Assembly: GCA_035633215.1 (NCBI GenBank)
Contig: DASQFI010000054.1
Coordinates: forward strand, 124,001-188,000
Reading direction: 5' to 3'
Length of the DNA: 64,000 nt
DNA from: DASQFI01 sp035633215
Lineage (GTDB): Bacteria; Acidobacteriota; Vicinamibacteria; Vicinamibacterales; SCN-69-37
Made by a program: the position numbers and the translations under genes. The notes under the pieces are model-generated. The model ran no database searches, had not been told where the DNA came from, and saw only the letters and a program-made list of their open reading frames with translations. Positions 7,312 to 15,462 of this stretch are shown one piece after another. How positions within the stretch are numbered: position 1 is the first letter of the stretch; every line of letters begins with the position of its first letter.

Positions 7312-10047
7312 CTACCTGATGATCTGCGGCGTGAGCCCGAGCGACCAGCCCTGGGTCTTCACGATCCGGGCAGGTGCGGTGAGCTTCGCCTCGCCGACCT
7401 CGACGGTGACCGAATACTCGCCGAGCGGCATCAACAGCTCGACCATCGTCGGGCCGCCCCGGCCTCCACCGCCACGGCCGCCGCCGGCATCGCGGCGCGT
7501 GTTCCAGACGACCGTGTTGATGCCGGCCGCGGCCGCTCCCTGAAGCCTCGCCACTTCCTGTCGGGACGCGTCCGTGATCACGACCGTGGCGCGCCCGGCC
7601 CCTGGATTCTTCAAGTAGTAGCGGATCACCATGCCGTTCGGCTCGTTCGGCGTAGAGATGTGCCGCTGGCCGAAGAGATAGTCGTTCGCGCCGAACACCC
7701 AGGTGACGCGCTGCACGACCGGTTTGATGCTGAACAGATGCGCGTCCTTGGCGAGCACCGCGCCGGAGAGCTCCTGAAGCGGGCCGATGTTGGTGACCCA
7801 CAAACCGCGGCCGTACGAACCCAGCACCAGGTCGTCCTCGCGCGGGTGGACGAGCAGATCGTGGATCGCGATGTTCGGGATGTTGTTGTTCATTTTCACC
7901 CAGCGCCCGCCGCGATCGATCGACACGAAGACACCCGTGTCGTTGCCGACGAAGAGCAGATCCGGGTTCTTGTGATCCTCGAAGACGACGTTGATCGGCT
8001 CGGAGGGAAGCGTGCTGGAGATGGCGGTCCACGTCGCGCCGAAGTCGTCGGTTCGATAGAGATACGCCTTGAAGTCGTCGAAGCGGTAGCCGTTCTTGGC
8101 CACGTACGCGCGTCCGGCGACGTGCGACGAGGCCCGGACGCGGCTCACGTACGCGTCCTCCCGCCCGCCGGCGGCCGTGATGCGCGCGGTCATGTCCGTC
8201 CACGCTCCGCCGTCGTTGCGCGTGAGCTGCACCTTGCCGTCGCTCGTGCCGGCCCAGATCAGGCCGCGCGTCAGCGGTGATTCCGAGATGGACGTGATGG
8301 CGAACCACGGAATCCCGCCCGACGCGCCGCCCTCCGACTCCGGCAGAATCCTCGTCGTGTCGTTCGTGCTCAGATCCGGGCTGATCTCCGTCCACGTCGC
8401 GCCGCGGTCGGCCGATCGCAGCAGGACTTGCGCGCCGGCATAGATCACGTTGCTGTCGTGCGGGGAGATGTGGAGGGGCGTGATCCACTGGAAGCGATAC
8501 GGATCGCCCTGCGCCCGCTGCGGCCAGATGTTCGTCTCGTAGCCGAGCTTCTGATCGACGCGCGTGTGTCCGCCGTACTGGCGCGTCGTGTACAACCACC
8601 GGCTGTCGCGCGGATCGACCTGCGTGAACATGCCGTCGTTGTCGCCCACGGCCAGCCAGTCCCACACGGTGACGCGTCCGAGCGGCCCGTTCGATGGGCC
8701 CTTCCAGTGCTCGTGATCCTGGAGTCCGGCATAGATGTTGTACGGATCTTCCATGTCGACGCCGATCGAGTAGATCTCGGCGACGGGAAGGTTCGCGAAG
8801 TGGTCGCCGGTGCGGCCGCCGTCGTACGAGATCGCGATCCCGCCGTCGCTGCCGGCAATCATCCGGTCGGGATTCTGCGGATCGATCCAGAGCGTCCGGT
8901 AGTCGCCGAACATGCGCGGGAAGACGCCGGGCGCGGTCCAGGTCCGGCCGCCGTCGAGCGACCGGCGATAGCCGTCCTGCGTCACGAGCACGTGCTGGTC
9001 GTTGCCCGGGTCAACGCGGATCTGACTGAAGTAGTACGGACCCTTCGGACTCACGTTGTAGTCGTCGGCGCTCATCTTCGTCCAACGCTCTCCGGCGTTA
9101 TCCGTGCGATAGACCTGGCCGCCATAGGTCGCGCCCGCGCCGCCGCGTCCGGTGGCGGGAGGGGCCGTCCCCGGCGCTCGCGGATTCTGGTTTTCGATGA
9201 CGGCGTACAGGATGTCCGGATTGCCGTGAAAGATGTCGAGCCCGATTCGGCCAATCCGGCCGTCCGGGAGTCCCGCGCGCAGCCGCGTCCAGCCGCGCCC
9301 GCCATCGGTCGTCTTGTAGATGCCGCTTTCCGGGCCGCCGCTGACCATCTGCCATGGCCGGCGCTGCTTGTCGTACGTCGCGGCGTAGAGCATGTCCGGC
9401 TGTTTCGGATTCAGGACGAGATCGATGACGCCGATCTTCTCGTTGACGTACAGCACCTGGTCCCATGTCGTTCCGCCGTTCGTGGTCTTGAACACGCCGC
9501 GCTCGGGATTCTCGGAATAGAGGTGGCCCATCGCCGCGACATAGACGATGTCCGGGTTCGTCGGATGGATCGCGATGCGCGCGATGTGGTGCGAGTCGCG
9601 GAGCCCCATGTTCTTCCACGTCCGGCCCGCGTCGGTGGACTTGTAGAGACCGTCGCCGGCATACGAGCTGCGCGACGTGAACGCATCGCCCGTGCCGACC
9701 CAGACGATGTTCGCGTCGGACGGCGCGACGGCGACGTCGCCGATTGCGAGCTTCGCCTGGCCGTCGAACACCGGCTCGAATGTGGTGCCGTTGTTCGTCG
9801 TTTTCCAGAGGCCGCCGGTCCAGAACCCGACGTAGAACGTGTAGAGATGATCCTTCGCCGGCGCGTCGGGCACGGCGATGTCCGACGTCCGCGCGCCCAT
9901 CCGGTACGGGCCGAGGTTCCGGTAGGTGAACGTGCGGAGCAGCGCCTCGTCGAATGAGGACGGCTGCTGGCCTCGCGCGGTGAGACTCACGGTCGACGCG
10001 AGTGCCAAGAGCGCGCAGGCGCCGATCGCGGTGGTCCTGAACGTCAT
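7312..10047 (-). CDS. Secreted BNR/sortilin-like beta-propeller protein
   Basis: A 911-residue protein with a Sec signal peptide (residues 1-26). Most of it consists of repeated propeller blades of the BNR/Asp-box type, seen in phrases such as GLYKSTDAGRTWKNMG, GVFKTTNGGTTWDQV, GIYKTTDGGRGW and RSADRGATWTE. This is the VPS10/sortilin or sialidase-type fold often labelled glycosyl hydrolase in Acidobacteriota. No catalytic site is evident. A Gly/Arg-rich linker of about ten residues lies near residue 850, before a C-terminal beta domain. Its ATG overlaps the stop of the proline dehydrogenase gene by 4 bp, so it is the last gene of a three-gene operon. Function unknown; binding of extracellular carbohydrate or protein is plausible. 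Confidence 0.8.
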   Translation of the reverse strand: MTFRTTAIGACALLALASTVSLTARGQQPSSFDEALLRTFTYRNLGPYRMGARTSDIAVPDAPAKDHLYTFYVGFWTGGLWKTTNNGTTFEPVFDGQAKLAIGDVAVAPSDANIVWVGTGDAFTSRSSYAGDGLYKSTDAGRTWKNMGLRDSHHIARIAIHPTNPDIVYVAAMGHLYSENPERGVFKTTNGGTTWDQVLYVNEKIGVIDLVLNPKQPDMLYAATYDKQRRPWQMVSGGPESGIYKTTDGGRGWTRLRAGLPDGRIGRIGLDIFHGNPDILYAVIENQNPRAPGTAPPATGRGGAGATYGGQVYRTDNAGERWTKMSADDYNVSPKGPYYFSQIRVDPGNDQHVLVTQDGYRRSLDGGRTWTAPGVFPRMFGDYRTLWIDPQNPDRMIAGSDGGIAISYDGGRTGDHFANLPVAEIYSIGVDMEDPYNIYAGLQDHEHWKGPSNGPLGRVTVWDWLAVGDNDGMFTQVDPRDSRWLYTTRQYGGHTRVDQKLGYETNIWPQRAQGDPYRFQWITPLHISPHDSNVIYAGAQVLLRSADRGATWTEISPDLSTNDTTRILPESEGGASGGIPWFAITSISESPLTRGLIWAGTSDGKVQLTRNDGGAWTDMTARITAAGGREDAYVSRVRASSHVAGRAYVAKNGYRFDDFKAYLYRTDDFGATWTAISSTLPSEPINVVFEDHKNPDLLFVGNDTGVFVSIDRGGRWVKMNNNIPNIAIHDLLVHPREDDLVLGSYGRGLWVTNIGPLQELSGAVLAKDAHLFSIKPVVQRVTWVFGANDYLFGQRHISTPNEPNGMVIRYYLKNPGAGRATVVITDASRQEVARLQGAAAAGINTVVWNTRRDAGGGRGGGGRGGPTMVELLMPLGEYSVTVEVGEAKLTAPARIVKTQGWSLGLTPQIIR

Positions 10048-10991
10048 ATCGTCCTCCTCCGTTCACGAAGCAGGCTTTTCACGACGAAGCTGACGTTGGC
10101 GGGCCGTTCGCCGAGCCGGCGCATGAAGTACGGGAACCACTCCTTGCCGAACGGCACATAGATCCTCACCTTATACCCCTCGCCGGCAAGCGCCGCCTGG
10201 AGATCGCGTCGGATGCCGTAGAGCATCTGAAACTCGAACGTCGCGGGTCTCAGGCCGCGTGACTCGGCGAACTGCTTGGTCGCACCGATGAGCGCCGGAT
10301 CGTGGGTCGCGATGGCGGGCGACACGCCTTCCGAGAGCAGCAACTGCATCAGCGTCAGAAACGCCGCGTCCACTTTCGCTTTCTGTTGATACGCGACGGC
10401 GCGCGGCTCCCGGTAGGCCCCTTTGACGAGCCGGACGCCCGCGCGCAAGTCGTTCAGCCGACGGACGTCCTGCTCGGACCGGCGCAGCGCCGACTGCACG
10501 ACGACGCCGACGTTGCGATAACCGATGCCCCAGACGGTCTCGAACGTCTCGAACGTGAGGTCCGTGTGCGCCGAGCCTTCCATGTCGATCCGCACGAAAA
10601 AGCCGGCGGTATTCGCGACGTCCAGCACCCGCCGGAGGTTGTCGATCGACGTCGCGCGATCGACGCCGAGTCCGAGCTGCGTCAGTTTGAGCGAGACGTT
10701 GCGGGCGACGCCGGCCCGTTCGAGATCGCCGATCATCGCCACGTAGGCGCGCGTCGCCTCGGCCGCCGCCGTGGTCGACACCGCACTCTCGCCGAGCACA
10801 TCGAGCGTGACCGAGAGACCGAGCTTTTCGATGGTCTGCGCCACGTCGATCGCCTCCGAGACGGTCTCGCCGGCGATGAACCGGCGCGCGAAGCTGGTGG
10901 GCTGCCGCATGCCGTAGCGCGACGCCAGACTCTTCATGGCGGCGCTCCCGGCGAGCAGCGCAAAGGCTGTTCTCGGCAGCGCGTCGAGCAT
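10044..10991 (-). CDS. Proline dehydrogenase (single-domain PRODH)
   Basis: A 315-residue FAD enzyme that oxidises L-proline to pyrroline-5-carboxylate and passes electrons to the quinone pool. PRODH barrel motifs are present: FVRIDMEGS, VVQSALRRSEQD, RLVKGAYREP, ATHDP, FEFQMLYGIR and the C-terminal RIYVPFGKEWFPYFMRRLGE (residues near 275-295) with the two Arg that hold the substrate carboxylate. There is no fused P5C dehydrogenase domain, which must be encoded elsewhere. It overlaps the upstream acyltransferase by 1 nt (TAATG) and the downstream propeller gene by 4 nt, giving a tightly coupled operon. Confidence 0.93.
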   Translation of the reverse strand: MLDALPRTAFALLAGSAAMKSLASRYGMRQPTSFARRFIAGETVSEAIDVAQTIEKLGLSVTLDVLGESAVSTTAAAEATRAYVAMIGDLERAGVARNVSLKLTQLGLGVDRATSIDNLRRVLDVANTAGFFVRIDMEGSAHTDLTFETFETVWGIGYRNVGVVVQSALRRSEQDVRRLNDLRAGVRLVKGAYREPRAVAYQQKAKVDAAFLTLMQLLLSEGVSPAIATHDPALIGATKQFAESRGLRPATFEFQMLYGIRRDLQAALAGEGYKVRIYVPFGKEWFPYFMRRLGERPANVSFVVKSLLRERRRTI

Positions 10992-12118
10992 TAGTGGGTC
11001 GTCCTTCGCGGGCGGTGCAGAAGATGCTGAATCGTGCGCGTGTAGTAGCGGAGAACGATGCGATCGCGGACGCGGAGGCGATGGCGTTCTTCGACGAGGA
11101 CCCCGCGCTCGCTCAGCCGCTCGATGCCTTCCTCGACGGCCTGACGCGCGGTCTTGACGCTGACGTTGGCGCCCTCCGACGCCAGCACCGCCAGCAGCTC
11201 CTCCACGCGACCCGTCAGCTCGGTTCGCGTCATCTGCGGCCGCATCACGGCCGCCACGAGCGCCGTCGGCAGGACCTTGTAGCTGAGCCCGATCGCGTCG
11301 TGGACCCGATGCGTGAGCGTCACCAGGTCGCGACGTGAGTTGGGATCGTAGGCCCCGAGCGGAATCGCGGGGCTGAACGTCACGAACGCGCGCGACTGGT
11401 ATCCGACCGCATGGCGCACGAGCTCCGCCACTTCCTGCGTGAACGGGCGCGACCGGCGGCGGATCGCCTCGCGCGCCAGCACGCGATCCTCGAGCACCAG
11501 GTCGTACGAGATCGCCATCGGCACGACCGAGAGTTCCTCCCGGTCGGCGAGCAGCGCGGCCTGGAGCAGCCCCGTCTTCGGCGGCTTCAATTCGCCGCTG
11601 TAGCTGCGCCCGCCCTCCGCGTAATACAGGAGGTCGCGCCGTTTGAGCACTTCGGCGACGTACGCGCGGAGCGTCACGAGATAGACCGGGTCCTTGCTGT
11701 TGCGCCGGATCGGAATCGCGCCGGTCACATGCCGATGGAGCAGGCCGAGCGCGCCGCCGAACAGATTGATCCCGGCAGCCATCAGCGGCGGCCGGACGCC
11801 GTTGTCGTCGAGCACGATCGGCTCGATGAGGTAGTCCAGGTGGCTCTTGTGGTTCGACACGTACACGACGCGGCCGCGCCGCGTGGCCTCGACGGCGTGC
11901 TCGATGTGCTCGGCCACCTTCCGAACTTTTCTGAGAATCGGGTAGAGCGGATGCTGCAGCGCGCGGTAGAAGCGGTACCGCTGCGTCGTCCGCAGCTCGA
12001 CCAGGTATTCCTGGATGCGCTGCCGGGTGTCCGCTTCCGACGTGCCTTGAACGCCGCGCAGGTACCGCGCGACGTCATCGCGCGCGAGGACCGCCTGTGT
12101 GATGTCGTCCGGTCTCAC
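10991..12118 (-). CDS. PlsB-like glycerol-3-phosphate / lysophosphatidate acyltransferase
   Basis: A 375-residue membrane-associated acyltransferase of phospholipid synthesis. Block I is NHKSHLDY (catalytic His and Asp of HX4D), followed by GAIPIRRN and the glycerophosphate-binding block EGGRSYSGELKPPKTGLL, which is characteristic of PlsB. It is much shorter than proteobacterial PlsB (about 800 residues) and consists essentially of the catalytic core. A GTG at 12118 (protein starting VRPDDITQ) is preferred to an in-frame ATG at 12163, because the extra codons lie inside the GGGCANA heptamer array. First gene of the operon with proline dehydrogenase and the BNR protein. Confidence 0.85.
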   Translation of the reverse strand: MRPDDITQAVLARDDVARYLRGVQGTSEADTRQRIQEYLVELRTTQRYRFYRALQHPLYPILRKVRKVAEHIEHAVEATRRGRVVYVSNHKSHLDYLIEPIVLDDNGVRPPLMAAGINLFGGALGLLHRHVTGAIPIRRNSKDPVYLVTLRAYVAEVLKRRDLLYYAEGGRSYSGELKPPKTGLLQAALLADREELSVVPMAISYDLVLEDRVLAREAIRRRSRPFTQEVAELVRHAVGYQSRAFVTFSPAIPLGAYDPNSRRDLVTLTHRVHDAIGLSYKVLPTALVAAVMRPQMTRTELTGRVEELLAVLASEGANVSVKTARQAVEEGIERLSERGVLVEERHRLRVRDRIVLRYYTRTIQHLLHRPRRTTH

Positions 12119-12134
12119 TGGAGCGAAACTATAC

Positions 12135-12218
12135 AAGGGCAAAGGGCAAAGGGCAGAGGGCAAAGGAGAGGTCCCCTTTTAACCTCTCCTTTGCCCTTTG
12201 CCTTCTGCCCTTTGCCCT
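12135..12218. repeat. Convergent heptamer array, GGGCANA family
   Basis: The left arm (12136-12171) reads GGGCAAA, GGGCAAA, GGGCAGA, GGGCAAA, GGAGAGG; the right arm (12181-12218) is the inverted series with one changed base. The spacer is about 9 nt (CCCCTTTTA). The right arm runs into the stop codon of the isocitrate dehydrogenase-like gene. The two long arms could pair into a hairpin of about 36 bp between two minus-strand genes. Confidence 0.85.
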
Positions 12219-13221
12219 AGATGCCGAGGTTCCGCACAATCTCTTCCGCGAACTCCGTCGTGGTCGCCGTCCCGCCGAGATCGCGCGTGCGGACGCGGCC
12301 CTCGACGAGCGTGCGGTCGAGCGAGGCTCGAATGCGTGTCGCCGCGTCGGCTTCGCCGATGTGCTCGAGCATCATGACCGCCGAGAGCAGGAGCGCGGTC
12401 GGATTGGCGATGTTCTTGCCGGCGATGTCCGGCGCACTGCCGTGTACGGCTTCGAAGACGGCGGCCCGTTCGCCGAAATTGGCCCCCGGCACGAGCCCCA
12501 GCCCGCCGACGAGACCGGCGCAAAGGTCGGAGACGATGTCGCCATACAGGTTCGGCAGCAGGAGCACGTCGAACTGTTCCGGCCGCATCACGAGGTGCAT
12601 GCAGGCCGCGTCCACGATCCGTTCGCCGTAGGTGATGTCGGTGCGCGTGGCGGCCACCGCGCGCACCGACTCGAGGAACAGCCCGTCGCCGAGCTTCATG
12701 ATGTTCGCTTTGTGGATCGCGATGACACCGCGCCGGCCGCGGTGCCGCGCGTAATCGAACGCGAAGATCGCGATGCGCGTGGACGCCCGCTTCGTGATGA
12801 TCTTCAGGCTCTCCACCACGCCCGGCACGACCTCGTGTTCGAGTCCGGAATAGAGATCCTCGGTGTTCTCCCGCACGATGACGACGTCCACGTTCTGAAA
12901 GCGGCTGGAAACGCCTGGGAGGTTCCGCACGGGCCGGAGATTCGCGTACAGGTCGAGCGTCTTGCGCAGCCCGACGTTCACGCTCGTGAACCCTTCGCCG
13001 ACCGGCGTCGTCACCGGGCCCTTAAGTGCCACCCGGTTGCGCTCGATAGAGACAAGAAGCTCGTTCGGGAGCGTGTGTCCGGTTTTGGCGACCGCGTTGA
13101 TGCCGGCGTCATGACGATCCCAGTCGATCGCCACCGATGCGGCGTCGAGAATGCGCACGACGGCGGCGGTGACTTCCGGTCCAATGCCGTCGCCGGGGAT
13201 CAGGGTAATGACATGTGACAT
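12217..13221 (-). CDS. Isocitrate/isopropylmalate dehydrogenase family, probably NAD-dependent isocitrate dehydrogenase
   Basis: A 334-residue beta-decarboxylating dehydrogenase of the TCA cycle. The N-terminal nucleotide-fold start HVITLIPGDGIGPE, the substrate motif VRENTEDLYSGLEH (phosphorylatable-Ser loop region), the catalytic Lys in HKANIMK, the metal-binding Asp set in NLYGDIVSDLCAGLVGGLG, and the NAD-site HGSAPDIAGKNIANP are all visible. ENTEDLYSG favours isocitrate rather than isopropylmalate. HGSAPDIAG followed by NIANP is typical of NAD users, but cofactor choice is inferred. The ATG at 13221 is preferred to one four codons upstream. It is divergent from glutamate dehydrogenase, so the two ends of 2-oxoglutarate metabolism face each other. 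Confidence 0.87.
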   Translation of the reverse strand: MSHVITLIPGDGIGPEVTAAVVRILDAASVAIDWDRHDAGINAVAKTGHTLPNELLVSIERNRVALKGPVTTPVGEGFTSVNVGLRKTLDLYANLRPVRNLPGVSSRFQNVDVVIVRENTEDLYSGLEHEVVPGVVESLKIITKRASTRIAIFAFDYARHRGRRGVIAIHKANIMKLGDGLFLESVRAVAATRTDITYGERIVDAACMHLVMRPEQFDVLLLPNLYGDIVSDLCAGLVGGLGLVPGANFGERAAVFEAVHGSAPDIAGKNIANPTALLLSAVMMLEHIGEADAATRIRASLDRTLVEGRVRTRDLGGTATTTEFAEEIVRNLGI

Positions 13222-13234
13222 CGGTGCTAGCATA

Positions 13235-13257
13235 CAGGCCCCCTAAACGGGGGCCTG
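13235..13257. promoter_or_regulatory. Perfect 9-bp hairpin upstream of the isocitrate dehydrogenase start
   Basis: CAGGCCCCC (13235-13243), loop TAAAC, GGGGGCCTG (13249-13257). It ends 13 nt before the ATG on the minus strand and abuts the AACTNAG array. It could be a 5' leader hairpin or a repressor site. Confidence 0.45.
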
Positions 13258-13377
13258 AACTTAGAACTTTGAACTTGGAACTTAGAACTTCGGAGGTCGA
13301 ACTTCGAACGCCGGACACGGCCAGTTTTGCGGGTTCGAAGTTCTGAGTTCTAAGTTCTAAGTTCTAAGTTCTGAGTT
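13258..13377. repeat. Convergent heptamer array, AACTNAG family (copy 2)
   Basis: The left arm 13258-13290 has four words (AACTTAG, AACTTTG, AACTTGG, AACTTAG) plus AACTT. The right arm (about 13334-13377) has five inverted words (N = C, T, T, T, C). The spacer starts CGGAGG, as in copy 1 at 6034. It fills the divergent region between the isocitrate dehydrogenase-like gene and gdhA; gdhA's ribosome-binding AGGAGG follows directly at 13384. Confidence 0.85.
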
Positions 13378-13395
13378 TGTTTCAGGAGGCTCCTA

Positions 13396-14763
<1,368 letters not shown>

Positions 14764-14766
14764 AAC

Positions 14767-14850
14767 ATGAAGGACATGAAGGACATGAAGGACATGAAGA
14801 AAAGACTTCAGGTCTTCTTCATGGTCTTCACCATCTTCATTTCCTTCATG
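14767..14850. repeat. Nonamer array ATGAAGGAC and its inverted arm at the start of the cyclophilin gene
   Basis: ATGAAGGAC is repeated three times from 14767, followed by ATGAAGAAAAG. The stretch 14807-14850 contains the inverted words (TTCATGGTCTTCACC, TTCATTTCCTTCATG). This is the same convergent-word design as the intergenic heptamer arrays, but it lies inside a gene and is translated as MKDMKDMKDMKK and the hydrophobic FFMVFTIFISFM. Confidence 0.7.
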
Positions 14851-15423
14851 TGTGTTTTGATCTCCCGGTCGCAGGCCCAGATCGCTGAAGCGGCTGAGGT
14901 GCTCGTCCGCATCGAGACGCCTTTCGGGAACATCGATCTCGCGATCGACCCGAAACGCGCGCCCGTGACCGCGGCCAACTTCCTCAAGTACGTCGACGGC
15001 GGGTTCTACACCGGCGGGCGGTTCCATCGCGCGACGCGGCCAGACAACTACACGCCCGCGCCGCCGAATCGTCCCGCGATGGAGCTGATCCAGGGCGGCA
15101 TCAATCCCGAGCGCAATGCAGAGAAGTTTCCGGCGATCCCGCTCGAGCGCACGAGCGTCACCGGCCTGAAGCACACCGCGGGCGTCGTGTCCATGGCGCG
15201 CGCTGCCGCTGACACGGCGACCTCGGATTTCTTCATCCTGCTCGACGATCAGCCCTCGCTCGATCACGGCGGCATGCGGTTCGACGATGGGCAGGGCGCG
15301 GCCGCGTTCGGGCGGGTCGTCGCCGGTCTCGATGTCGTACGCAAGATTCAGCAGCAGCCCGTGAAAGAACAGGCGCTGACGCCGCCAGTCCCGATTCTCA
15401 GAATTACCCGCCTCGCCAAGTAG
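14767..15423 (+). CDS. Secreted cyclophilin-type peptidyl-prolyl cis-trans isomerase
   Basis: A 218-residue protein. Residues from about 45 onward form a cyclophilin domain: VRIETPFGNIDLAID, ANFLKYVDGGFYTGGRFHR, a QGG segment, GVVSMARA and SDFFILLDDQPSLDHGG. These include the Arg/Phe active-site pattern of the family. The N-terminus is unusual: three MKD repeats, then a hydrophobic segment that serves as signal peptide ending near SQAQ, so the enzyme should act in the periplasm. There are four in-frame ATGs (14767, 14776, 14785, 14794); the last, giving MKKRLQVFF, makes the most conventional signal peptide. It starts 3 nt after gdhA and is probably co-transcribed. Confidence 0.85.
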   Translation: MKDMKDMKDMKKRLQVFFMVFTIFISFMCVLISRSQAQIAEAAEVLVRIETPFGNIDLAIDPKRAPVTAANFLKYVDGGFYTGGRFHRATRPDNYTPAPPNRPAMELIQGGINPERNAEKFPAIPLERTSVTGLKHTAGVVSMARAAADTATSDFFILLDDQPSLDHGGMRFDDGQGAAAFGRVVAGLDVVRKIQQQPVKEQALTPPVPILRITRLAK

Positions 15424-15462
15424 CCCAGGTCCGCAACGTGTAGGATTTTGCGTGGAGGCCTC

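Noticed and set aside
12135..12218. Heptamer array as an ordinary intrinsic terminator
   Set aside because: It lacks a clear T-run on the needed strand, and other arrays of the same design lie between divergent genes where no terminator is needed.
6034..13377. Heptamer arrays as CRISPR
   Set aside because: Units are 7 bp without spacers, arms are inverted, and no cas genes are present.
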